DNA from: Collinsella sp.
GTDB taxonomy: Bacteria; Actinomycetota; Coriobacteriia; Coriobacteriales; Coriobacteriaceae
Assembly: GCA_022713905.1 (NCBI GenBank)
Contig: JAIHTM010000160.1
Location: forward strand, 1 to 6,170
Length of the DNA stretch: 6,170 nt
Reading direction: 5' to 3'
Below are positions 1 to 6,133 of this stretch, piece after piece. The first letter of the stretch is position 1. Every line of letters starts with the position of its first letter. Both the position numbers and the translations under genes were made by a program. A model generated the notes under the pieces. It saw nothing but the letters and a program-made list of their open reading frames with translations, had not been told where the DNA came from and ran no database searches.

Positions 1-22
1 GCCCTTCGCCTTACGTACCACC

Positions 23-156
23 ATTGGGAACTTTGGCTGATACTTTGAAAGCAATGAGGCTTTTGTTGGCAGGGCCTTTGAGCCCGATTGGGAACTTTGG
101 GACCGCCTTAAACGTTTGTCTGGATGGGGCTTTGGGTACCCTTTGTTTTACTTTGG
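23..156. repeat. G/T-rich tract with CTTTG words and a 14-bp direct repeat
   Basis: The first 186 bases hold no gene I can support. The 14-mer ATTGGGAACTTTGG occurs exactly at 23-36 and again at 87-100. The word CTTTG recurs on the plus strand starting at 31, 43, 76, 95, 130, 141 and 151. The tract is rich in G and T on the plus strand, and this bias runs on into the 5' part of the nitroreductase gene. Open frames cross it on both strands, but neither resembles a known protein. It may be the edge of a degenerate repeat element or the remnant of a short-repeat coding sequence; its function is unknown. Confidence 0.5.
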
Positions 157-173
157 GTTGATACACTGAATTT

Positions 174-179
174 GGAGGG
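174..179 (+). promoter_or_regulatory. Ribosome binding site deciding the nitroreductase GTG start
   Basis: GGAGGG lies 7 bases before the GTG at 187. This sets the start there rather than at the upstream in-frame ATG at 124, which has no such site and would add 21 residues unlike the family. No clear -35/-10 pair is seen upstream; GATACA near 160-165 is only a weak -10 candidate. Confidence 0.75.
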
Positions 180-186
180 CTTGGTT

Positions 187-717
187 GTGAGTTATTTGGA
201 TCTGGCTCGATCTCGGTATTCTTGTCGCGAGTTTGAGAATCGTTCCGTTGAGCAGGCTGTGGTGGATGCCATTGTTGAGGCTGGGCGTATTGCTCCTTCT
301 GCTTGTAATAACCATCCAACCCGTGTGATGGTGTTGGATACGCCTGAGCTTCTGGAGAAGGCAGCTGCTTGTCAGCCTCGGTTTGCTCGTGATGGGTCCA
401 TCTTTGGCGCTCCGCTCATCTTCCTCATTTGCAGCGTTACCGACGATGCTTGGGTGCGCCCCTATGACCAGATGAACTCCAGCGCTATCGACACCTCGAT
501 TGCTTGCGATCAGATGATGATGGAGGCCGAGGAGCAGGGTCTGGGAACGTGCTGGGTATGCCATTTTAAGCCCGAGCTAGCCCGTGAGCAGTTCAACCTG
601 CCCGAAGGCGTCTATCCCTATCACATGCTCGTCTGCGGCTATCCTGCCGACCACATCGCCGACCCCGAGCATCGCGAGGCCCGTACCATTCCCCTCTCCG
701 ACTTCCTCCTCAAATAG
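187..717 (+). CDS. Nitroreductase family protein (FMN-dependent oxidoreductase)
   Basis: The 176-residue product is a compact member of the nitroreductase fold, whose members use FMN and NAD(P)H to reduce nitro compounds, quinones or flavins in the cytoplasm, usually as homodimers. The substrate cannot be told from sequence. Visible signatures are the N-terminal FMN-phosphate motif RSRYSCREF (residues 8-16), APSACNNHPTRV (36-47, family pattern APSAxNxQPW), the dimer and flavin helix leading to EEQGLGTCWV (115-124), and the C-terminal VCGYPAD (149-155). The length fits short single-domain members. The GTG start is chosen from the GGAGGG site 7 bases upstream. The gene stands alone, convergent with the next gene, and its stop codon lies inside a terminator hairpin. 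Codon use is odd: pyrimidine-ending codons are mostly T-ending before about position 400 and mostly C-ending after it, suggesting a mosaic gene. Family assignment is secure; the physiological role is not. Confidence 0.9.
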   Translation: MSYLDLARSRYSCREFENRSVEQAVVDAIVEAGRIAPSACNNHPTRVMVLDTPELLEKAAACQPRFARDGSIFGAPLIFLICSVTDDAWVRPYDQMNSSAIDTSIACDQMMMEAEEQGLGTCWVCHFKPELAREQFNLPEGVYPYHMLVCGYPADHIADPEHREARTIPLSDFLLK

Positions 718-748
718 GTTTTAGTACATGCCCTAAAACCTACCTTTT
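715..748 (+). terminator. Hairpin terminator of the nitroreductase gene
   Basis: A perfect 10-bp inverted repeat, TAGGTTTTAG (715-724) and CTAAAACCTA (733-742), has an 8-base loop and is followed by CCTTTT. The stem begins with the stop codon itself. The stem is AT-rich, so its strength is moderate. On the minus strand it is followed by TTTG, so it might also stop transcription from the convergent gene. Confidence 0.7.
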
Positions 749-753
749 ACCAC

Positions 754-815
754 GCGCCCTTCGCCGAGCTCTGCCCTATCGCGCGCAGAGCTCGGCTATT
801 TCGCGCTAAGGGCGC
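754..815. repeat. Composite inverted repeat between convergent genes
   Basis: The inner arms are a perfect 12-bp pair, GCCGAGCTCTGC (763-774) and GCAGAGCTCGGC (785-796), with a 10-base loop. Outer 8-bp arms GCGCCCTT (754-761) and AAGGGCGC (808-815) flank them, with an 11-base bulge on the right side only. It lies between two convergent genes, so a bidirectional terminator or barrier is plausible, but neither strand has a proper T-tract directly after the stem. It could also be a dispersed palindromic repeat unit. Confidence 0.55.
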
Positions 816-862
816 ACGCGCCTCCCCATTGGAATGCAAATGGAACAGCTTTCACGAATACA

Positions 863-892
863 TGGCCGAGCCGTGGGCGACTAGCCCGGCCA
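863..892 (-). terminator. Weak stem-loop just past the exported-protein gene
   Basis: Bases TGGCC (863-867) pair with GGCCA (888-892). Inside, GGGC (875-878) pairs with GCCC (884-887) around a 5-base loop, with a bulge on the left arm. It begins 3 bases past the stop codon of the minus-strand gene, so it may mark the transcript end. No run of T follows on the minus strand, so this is tentative. Confidence 0.25.
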
Positions 893-895
893 CCA

Positions 896-1324
896 TTATT
901 CCTCGATAAAAGCCGGCACGCGATTAGTCCTGCGCATCTTGAAATCGCCAATCTTGTGAGAGACATAGAGAATGCCGTCCATCCCATCTCGCGATGCATA
1001 TGACAGGTGAACAGAACCGCAATCCGCTCCATCATTGTCGAGAAGATCAAACGAATTCGGATCGCTCGTTGCGGCCAAACGACCACTCATACAAGAGCCA
1101 TCGTCATTACAGATTTGCCATTCCATGTCTTCGCCTGCAAGAATCGCCATAGACGGCCTGGTCGCGCCATCGTTGGCATACATCCCGTCTATGCCAAACC
1201 CATTTTCAGCGCCATCGATGAACGACTGCTCGGACCTATACCTCGCAAACGATGCACATAGCGCCATTGCGAGACCAACTGCAAGAACAACAATTACAAT
1301 CTTTACGTAGCTCTTGGCCATCAT
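896..1324 (-). CDS. Small exported or membrane-anchored protein, function unknown
   Basis: I do not recognise this 142-residue protein. It starts with a short basic stretch (lysines 4 and 8) and a hydrophobic segment at about residues 9-25, followed by positive residues at 28 and 30. This fits an uncleaved signal anchor or a signal peptide, with the rest outside the membrane. The cysteine at 23 is preceded by MAL, not by the small residue a lipobox needs, so a lipoprotein is unlikely. The outer part is acidic and polar with cysteines at 72 and 78 and a third in ADCGS further on. Its alternating pattern suggests a small beta-rich domain, which is inference only. Two ATGs are adjacent (1324 and 1321); GAGGG at 1330-1334 suits the second slightly better. 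Four of eight arginine codons are AGG, unlike the CGC/CGT preference of the neighbouring operon, which hints at a different origin. It is transcribed alone. Confidence 0.7.
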   Translation of the reverse strand: MMAKSYVKIVIVVLAVGLAMALCASFARYRSEQSFIDGAENGFGIDGMYANDGATRPSMAILAGEDMEWQICNDDGSCMSGRLAATSDPNSFDLLDNDGADCGSVHLSYASRDGMDGILYVSHKIGDFKMRRTNRVPAFIEE

Positions 1325-1631
1325 GCCATCCCTCTTTTCGCTTGCCTAAGGAAATGCGGAAGAAGCTGTTCGTCGCGGCTTGTTTACACACCTTTCTGCC
1401 CCGGTTCGGTTACTTAGGTTACTTGAGAGATCCTATATATGATTTTATCCGTATACCTAATATGAATTTTGGACATATCGAAATTGGTCAATAATTGTGA
1501 GAGCTTTCGCCTTCAATGAAGTGTATTGGCTTGTCTCTCATGCAAATTAAGTCCCTGGCAGGCGTTCCGAAGAGCACGATATTCTAATTTTGATAAAAGG
1601 TAGAAATTAAGGCATGTCCCAAAAATCTAAT
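1325..1631. other. AT-rich intergenic region upstream of the exported-protein gene
   Basis: This gap must hold the promoter of the minus-strand gene ending at 1324. TTGACC on the minus strand (1491-1486) is a good -35 match, but the nearest -10-like words (CATATT, then TATATA further on) are not at the usual spacing, so I call no promoter. A 9-bp-period tandem repeat, GGTTACTT at 1408-1415 and 1417-1424, lies between these and the start codon and could be an operator. The stretch 1500-1631 shows no supported gene on either strand. Confidence 0.4.
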
Positions 1632-1659
1632 AAAAAGGAGCCCGCAGGTGCGAGCTCCT
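1632..1659 (-). terminator. Rho-independent terminator of the divisome cluster
   Basis: On the minus strand AGGAGCTCGCA (1659-1649) pairs with TGCGGGCTCCT (1646-1636) with a single T-G wobble, and is followed by TTTTT. The top of the stem probably opens to a four-base loop. It lies about 30 bases past the divIVA stop codon and closes the transcript there. Confidence 0.9.
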
Positions 1660-1688
1660 CTTAAGGGCACTAGATTGTAGCTCTGGCG

Positions 1689-2363
1689 CTAGTCCAGGTC
1701 GTCGGCAGCGAAGTTGTCGATCGGGGCGAAGGGATCGGCCACGGGGACAACCGGGTCAGCGACGGGCAGCGGCTCGGCGGGAACAGTCACCGCAGGAGAA
1801 GCGGCAGAACCGACCGGCGTGGAGGCCATGAGGTCGGCCGGGAAGGAGTTCTGGGCATCGTCCATGAAGTGCTGGATGAGCTTGAGATACTCGGCCTTGA
1901 ACTCCTCACGAGAAGCCTTGAGACGATCGATCTCCTCGAGCTCAGCCTGCTTTTCGGTCAGAGCCTGGCGGATAACCTCGCGGGCCTTGGCGTCAGCCTC
2001 GTTGCGAATACGCTCAGCGTTCTCATTGGCATCGTTGACGATGGTCTCAGCGGTCTGCTGGGCAGCGATCAGGGCAGCGGAAATCTGGCGCTCCTGAGCG
2101 GAGAAGTCAGGGGCGGGAGCAGCCACGGGGGCGGCAGGAACGGCCTGGGCGGGGGCATCCTGAGCCTGGGCAAGCTGAGCCTGCGCATCGGCAAGCTGCT
2201 GCTCGGTAGCAGTCAGACGACCCTTAAGGTCGACGATCTTAGCGAGCATAGCGTCAACCTCAGAGGACAGCGTCTCCAAGAAGACGTCGACCTCAGCAGG
2301 ATCGTAGCCACGCTTGGCCTCAGAGAAAGTCTGAGCCTGGATGTCTGCAGGGGTAATAGCCAT
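1689..2363 (-). CDS. divIVA: DivIVA-family polar/septal coiled-coil scaffold
   Basis: DivIVA proteins bind curved membrane at division sites and poles and recruit cell-wall or division partners; in Actinomycetota they organise polar growth. This 224-residue protein shows the N-terminal membrane-binding domain with F13, then KRGYDPAEVDVFL (residues 17-29). A first coiled coil follows to about 68, then an Ala/Pro linker (70-86), a long second coiled coil (87-170) including EEFKAEYLKLIQ, and a low-complexity acidic tail with PVADP at 200-204 and 207-211. The start is fixed by AGGAG 7 bases upstream of the ATG. It is the last gene of the yggS-sepF-yggT-divIVA group, 61 bp after yggT, and a strong terminator follows. 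A TATACT word at 2437-2432, overlapping the end of yggT, could be the -10 of a private promoter, but no convincing -35 accompanies it. The family call is secure; partners are unknown. Confidence 0.93.
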   Translation of the reverse strand: MAITPADIQAQTFSEAKRGYDPAEVDVFLETLSSEVDAMLAKIVDLKGRLTATEQQLADAQAQLAQAQDAPAQAVPAAPVAAPAPDFSAQERQISAALIAAQQTAETIVNDANENAERIRNEADAKAREVIRQALTEKQAELEEIDRLKASREEFKAEYLKLIQHFMDDAQNSFPADLMASTPVGSAASPAVTVPAEPLPVADPVVPVADPFAPIDNFAADDLD

Positions 2364-2424
2364 AACAAGTCTCCTTTTTCATCGCCTCGGCGCTACACGC
2401 CCGACGTAAGTTACTAAGACAGTT

Positions 2425-2706
2425 CTACACGAGTATACCTATAAGAAGCTGCAGAACCAGCCTCTGCACCAACTGCAACGCAATAATCGCAACGACCAGC
2501 GAAAAATCGATACCGCCCATCGGCGGGATGAAACGACGGAACAGGTTGAGCCACGGACCGCACACGCTATCAAGCACCGCGGCAATATCCTGAAGCAAAC
2601 CACCCTGCTTCATGGGAATCCACGTCATAAAGCAGTAGACGACAATGAGCGTGGAATAGAAGTTGAACAGCGTATTGACCAGCTGGACGATAGTGTAGAT
2701 GTTGAT
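2425..2706 (-). CDS. yggT: YggT-family small membrane protein, apparent ATC start
   Basis: YggT (YlmG) proteins are small inner-membrane proteins encoded beside division genes; their molecular role is still poorly defined. The product is 93 residues if translation starts at the ATC at 2706: a first hydrophobic segment at about 5-27, ending in MTWIP, an amphipathic middle with GPWLNLFRRFIPPMGGIDFS, which is the family signature, and a second hydrophobic segment to the C-terminus. No ATG, GTG or TTG exists in this frame between the in-frame stop at 2730-2728 and the ATG at 2628. Starting at 2628 would give 67 residues and remove almost the whole first membrane segment. A GAGGAG ribosome site (2718-2713) sits 6 bases before the ATC, as expected for a start, and the N-terminus MNIYTIVQLVNTLFNFYS reads like other family members. 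It lies 21 bp after sepF, surely in one operon. The family call is firm; the unusual start codon needs checking against reads. Confidence 0.85.
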   Translation of the reverse strand: MNIYTIVQLVNTLFNFYSTLIVVYCFMTWIPMKQGGLLQDIAAVLDSVCGPWLNLFRRFIPPMGGIDFSLVVAIIALQLVQRLVLQLLIGILV

Positions 2707-2718
2707 GGGAATCTCCTC
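2704..2718 (-). promoter_or_regulatory. Ribosome binding site and non-canonical ATC start of yggT
   Basis: On the minus strand GAGGAG (2718-2713), a 6-base spacer and ATC (2706-2704) form a normally spaced initiation region with an unusual start codon one base different from ATG. No usual start codon lies near this site in the reading frame. Confidence 0.6.
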
Positions 2719-2727
2719 GTCTTGTCT

Positions 2728-3450
2728 TTACTTAAGGTAGCCGTCGGCACGAAGCTTCTTCAGGTCCGAATCTTTGACCTCGCAACCGGCGGGCAGCACC
2801 ATGAACACGCGGTCGCCCACCTCCTTGACCGTGGCACCCAGACCGCAGGCAAAGCCGTAAGAGAAGTCCAAGACGCGCTTGGCAACTTCGGTGCGTACGC
2901 CCACAAAAATCAGTGCGACAGGCTGCTTGGTGCGAACGCGGCGCACCACGGTCTCCACGTCGTCATAGCTCTCGGGGCGCAGGACATAGGCCGGCAGCTG
3001 CGGTGTGGCGTTGATGATATTGCTCGCATAGGCCGAGGCATCGCTCGGTGCAGGCGCAGGCGCAGCGGCGGCACGGGCGCGGGTGTTCTCGGCGTAGCTC
3101 GACGGCGTGTCATAGGCACCAGGACGATAACCGCTCGCAACACTGTCCTGCGAGCGCGAAGGCGGGTTATACGTCGTGGCATGGCGGGAGTCATCGCCGA
3201 CCAGCTGCCCGGAGCGTGTATACACGGCAACCGACTCAGCTTCACCACGGCGCGTCTGACCAAGCAGGCCGTTGCTCGGCTCGTCTTGGGTGTAGAAGCC
3301 CTCGCCCGAAGCACCGCTGTAGCCGTTGCCCTGATAGCCATCGTCATAGCCATCATCGTAGCCGTAGTCGTCGTCCTGGCCATAACCCTGGTCGTAACCC
3401 TGCTGGCCGCCCAGGTGCATCTTTTTTTTAATCTCGTCAAGGAAGCCCAT
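2728..3450 (-). CDS. sepF: SepF, FtsZ membrane anchor of the divisome
   Basis: SepF binds FtsZ and the membrane, anchoring and aligning the Z ring at the cytoplasmic face; many Actinomycetota lack FtsA and depend on it. The 240-residue product begins with the short amphipathic helix MGFLDEIKKKM (1-11). A Tyr/Asp/Gly-rich stretch follows (about 18-46, seven tyrosines), then a long polar linker with Ala/Pro repeats to about 148. The conserved SepF domain is at 152-223: LPAYVLRPESYDDV, KQPVALIFVGV, AKRVLDFSYGFACGLG and VKEVGDRVFMVLP. The start is set by GAGAGGA 7 bases before the ATG and by the family N-terminus; an ATG 17 codons upstream is in frame but has neither. The linker makes the protein longer than Bacillus SepF (about 150 residues), as is common in Actinomycetota. 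It sits 60 bp after yggS and 21 bp before yggT. Confidence 0.94.
   Translation of the reverse strand: MGFLDEIKKKMHLGGQQGYDQGYGQDDDYGYDDGYDDGYQGNGYSGASGEGFYTQDEPSNGLLGQTRRGEAESVAVYTRSGQLVGDDSRHATTYNPPSRSQDSVASGYRPGAYDTPSSYAENTRARAAAAPAPAPSDASAYASNIINATPQLPAYVLRPESYDDVETVVRRVRTKQPVALIFVGVRTEVAKRVLDFSYGFACGLGATVKEVGDRVFMVLPAGCEVKDSDLKKLRADGYLK
3319..3396 (-). repeat. In-frame Tyr-Asp-Gly repeat in the SepF linker
   Basis: The codons for SepF residues 19-44 form an imperfect tandem repeat whose clearest units encode YDDGYDDGY with a four-residue period. Tyrosines fall at 19, 23, 29, 31, 35, 39 and 44. The encoded stretch is likely disordered and strongly acidic. Confidence 0.7.
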
Positions 3451-3510
3451 GGTTGTGTCCTCTCGCGGTTTAGTGCAGGCGCCCCGATAATCAGTGCGCA
3501 CTTCAGAGCC

Positions 3511-4248
3511 TTATTTTACTGCAAACTCCGGGCTAAATACTACCCTGCCCAGGCGAACGAGCGTAGAGCCCTCCTCAAGGGCAGGCTCAAAGTCTTCGCT
3601 CATGCCGCAGGAAAGCTCAGGCAGGTTCAAATCGGGATGCGCCGCCTCCAGCTCATCCCTCAGCTCACGAAGCCCCGCAAAGGTGCGGCGTGCCACATCC
3701 TTATTCCCCCGGGGCGCCATAGTCATAAGCCCCTGTACGCAAATTCCCTCAAGTTCCGCAAGCTCACCCGCGGCGGCGCGAATCTCATCGGGCGAAAAGC
3801 CTCCCTTCGACTCCTCACCACTCACATTGACCTCAATGAGCACACGCTGGGGGCCGGCGAGCTCGCCTGCCTCAATCTTGCGGACAGCACGGCTCGAGAT
3901 CGCCTGCGCCAGATGCAGCGAACCCACCGAGTGAATCAGCTCGGCTGAGCCCAGCACCGCATTGATCTTATTGGTCTGCAGGTTGCCGATCATATCGAAG
4001 CGCACCTCGGGCAGCTCCGGATGCTCCGCCAGACCCGTGAGCTTGCGAACCAGCTCCTGCGGGCGGTTCTCGGCAAAATGGCGATACCCCGCCTGGATGG
4101 CGGCAACGGTCTCATCGACACCAACGGTCTTGGACACGGCAATGAGGCTCGCGGCGTCGTGGGGACGGCCTGCGCGATCGAGCGCCGCATAAAAACGTTC
4201 CAGAATCTGCTCGCGGCGAGCGCGCATCAAGTCCAAATAGTTATCCAT
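3511..4248 (-). CDS. yggS: YggS/PROSC-family pyridoxal phosphate-binding protein
   Basis: This family (YggS in E. coli, YlmE in Bacillus) binds PLP in a single TIM-barrel domain like that of alanine racemase and helps keep PLP and amino-acid pools balanced; no enzymatic reaction is firmly assigned. The 245-residue product has the PLP lysine in LIAVSKT (K40), then HFAENRPQEL (57-66), MIGNLQTNK (86-94), IEVNVSGEESKGGF (137-150) and the phosphate-binding end LSCGMSEDFEPAL (212-224) with VRLGRVVF (231-238). Small departures from the usual family strings are A59 for Gly in FGEN and C214 for Met in LSMGMS. The start at 4248 has GGAGG 9 bases upstream. A longer in-frame reading from 4332 would run through a terminator hairpin and is unlikely. 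It heads the yggS-sepF-yggT-divIVA group, the standard order in Gram-positive bacteria. Confidence 0.94.
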   Translation of the reverse strand: MDNYLDLMRARREQILERFYAALDRAGRPHDAASLIAVSKTVGVDETVAAIQAGYRHFAENRPQELVRKLTGLAEHPELPEVRFDMIGNLQTNKINAVLGSAELIHSVGSLHLAQAISSRAVRKIEAGELAGPQRVLIEVNVSGEESKGGFSPDEIRAAAGELAELEGICVQGLMTMAPRGNKDVARRTFAGLRELRDELEAAHPDLNLPELSCGMSEDFEPALEEGSTLVRLGRVVFSPEFAVK

Positions 4249-4298
4249 TGCCAATCGCCTCCGCTGACAGCCAAACAAGTAGTCCCATGCTAACGCAA

Positions 4299-4330
4299 GA
4301 GCGCGGCCCCGCATGTGCAAGGCCGCGCTC
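4299..4330 (-). terminator. Hairpin between phoU and yggS
   Basis: A perfect 10-bp GC-rich inverted repeat, GAGCGCGGCC (4299-4308) and GGCCGCGCTC (4321-4330), has a 12-base loop. On the minus strand it is followed only by TTGCGTT, so the U-tract is poor and termination may be partial. It probably separates the phosphate operon from the divisome cluster. I could not find a convincing promoter in the 50 bases between it and yggS. Confidence 0.6.
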
Positions 4331-4367
4331 ACTTAGGTATTTACAATCTTTCGACGAACGGGATTAC

Positions 4368-5225
4368 TTACTCCTCGTCGTCCTCGTCATCGTCCTCGTC
4401 CTCAAGATGATCGAGCAGGTAGCGAAGTCCCTCGCTGACCTCGTTAACGGGCACCTTGGCAACGTAGCGCGCATCGACGGCGGGCCTCATGATGACGCCC
4501 TCGCCCGAAGGCACGCGCATGCTCTCGAGCTCGTCCTCGTCCGTGCGGGCGATATCGCCGGCATTCATGCGCTGACCAGTCAGCAGGAAGGTCAGGCGGC
4601 AGGCGGCATCGATGGAAATCGAGGCGATGCGATCGAGGTAGCGCGAAACCATGATGGCGCGGCGCAGGTCGTCATAGTTGCTGTCGTCGTCCATAAAGTC
4701 GCCCGTATCCATACGGTTAAAGGTGCGGAAGAACTTCTCGTAGGCGGCGTGCACTGGCTCGTCCTCGACGGCCAAGTTGCAGATGATGGACATGTCGTTG
4801 GTGACGAGCGCGGAAAGCGAAGAGCCCAGCACCTGGTAGACGGCCTCAGCCTCGGCCTCGACCGTACCGACAAGCTCCTTGGGCAGCGAGATGTCGGCCT
4901 TGATCATATGACGCGTGGCACGGCAGATCTGACGGACCTTATCGGTCATGCGTTGCAGGTTAAAGTCGACGTAGATGATCGTCTGAAGCAGGCGGAAGTC
5001 GGAGGCGACCGGTGACTGCGTGGCAATCAGGTTGTAGCAGACGGCCTCCAAGTTGGCGCAGCGTGCGTCAATCGAAAGCGTGCGCTTCTTGGTCTTGGTG
5101 GCGAGCTTGCGGTCGTCGGTCACATAGGCCTTCACGGCATCGTGGAGGGCCAGATCGACGGCCTCGTAGATGCTCAGCATCTCGTGACGGGCCTCGACGA
5201 GCTGACGGGAAAACAGTTTGCGCAT
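4368..5225 (-). CDS. phoU: PhoU-family phosphate transport regulator with acidic C-terminal tail
   Basis: PhoU is a cytoplasmic peripheral protein that links the Pst transporter to the phosphate two-component system and restrains phosphate uptake. This 285-residue product shows two PhoU helical repeats: one at about 5-105 with the hallmark SPVASDFRLL (71-80), and a second at about 125-217. The metal-binding ExxxD signatures are altered: the first reads QRMTD (91-95) where ERxGD is usual, and the second DRIAS (198-202) lacks the final acidic residue. About 65 residues follow the second repeat, ending in an almost purely acidic run (EDEDDDEDDEE), so the protein is longer than the usual 215-240. 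GGAG lies 6 bases before the ATG. It follows pstB by 92 bp, the standard pst operon order. Its family is clear from SPVASDFR and context; whether it still binds metal clusters is doubtful. Confidence 0.92.
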   Translation of the reverse strand: MRKLFSRQLVEARHEMLSIYEAVDLALHDAVKAYVTDDRKLATKTKKRTLSIDARCANLEAVCYNLIATQSPVASDFRLLQTIIYVDFNLQRMTDKVRQICRATRHMIKADISLPKELVGTVEAEAEAVYQVLGSSLSALVTNDMSIICNLAVEDEPVHAAYEKFFRTFNRMDTGDFMDDDSNYDDLRRAIMVSRYLDRIASISIDAACRLTFLLTGQRMNAGDIARTDEDELESMRVPSGEGVIMRPAVDARYVAKVPVNEVSEGLRYLLDHLEDEDDDEDDEE

Positions 5226-5245
5226 GGTTCACTCCAATCAGTTGG

Positions 5246-5297
5246 GTGCGGTCATGCCGCCCGCACAGTGAATACGCACCGGACCAGGTCCGATCGG
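5246..5297. other. Stem-loops in the pstB-phoU gap
   Basis: The 92-bp gap between pstB and phoU contains GTGCGG (5246-5251) pairing with CCGCAC (5261-5266) around a 9-base loop, and the short palindrome GGACCAGGTCC (5281-5291). GATCGG (5292-5297) can also pair with CCGATC (5314-5319) at the pstB stop. None has a T-tract on the minus strand. They could serve mRNA processing or stability between the two cistrons. Function is not demonstrated. Confidence 0.35.
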
Positions 5298-5317
5298 CTT
5301 GGGACTAGTCGCACCGA

Positions 5318-6121
<804 letters not shown>

Positions 6122-6133
6122 GGGACTCCTTAA

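Noticed and set aside
124..186. Upstream ATG as the nitroreductase start
   Set aside because: The extra 21 residues do not look like the family N-terminus, and the GGAGGG site is placed for the GTG at 187.
11..319. Minus-strand Pro/Lys/Gln-rich open frame of 102 codons
   Set aside because: It overlaps the nitroreductase 5' half antisense, and its composition follows from the G/T-rich tract. No family motif is visible, though its repeat-like end is noted as part of the left-edge repeat finding.
1254..1257. Lipoprotein signal in the exported protein (Cys 23)
   Set aside because: The residue before the cysteine is leucine, which does not fit the lipobox requirement for Gly, Ala or Ser.
1007..1494. 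Overlapping plus-strand open frames of 80-91 codons
   Set aside because: They run antisense to the exported-protein gene or through the AT-rich gap, differ in frame, and lack ribosome sites and recognisable motifs.
1500..1631. Possible insertion-sequence remnant in the AT-rich gap
   Set aside because: No transposase fragment, paired terminal inverted repeats or target duplication could be found.
2626..2628. ATG at 2628 as the yggT start
   Set aside because: It would give a 67-residue protein lacking nearly all of the first membrane segment, and no ribosome site precedes it.
2722..3948. Long plus-strand open frame of 408 codons
   Set aside because: It is antisense to sepF and yggS, both of which have clear family motifs and ribosome sites. 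The translation is Arg/Ala/Val-rich low complexity, as expected from the complement of GC-rich coding DNA.
4248..5015. Plus-strand open frame of 255 codons, and a similar 217-codon frame at 5480-6133
   Set aside because: Both are complements of phoU and pstB, whose identities are certain. Their His/Val/Gly/Arg-rich composition is typical of shadow frames.
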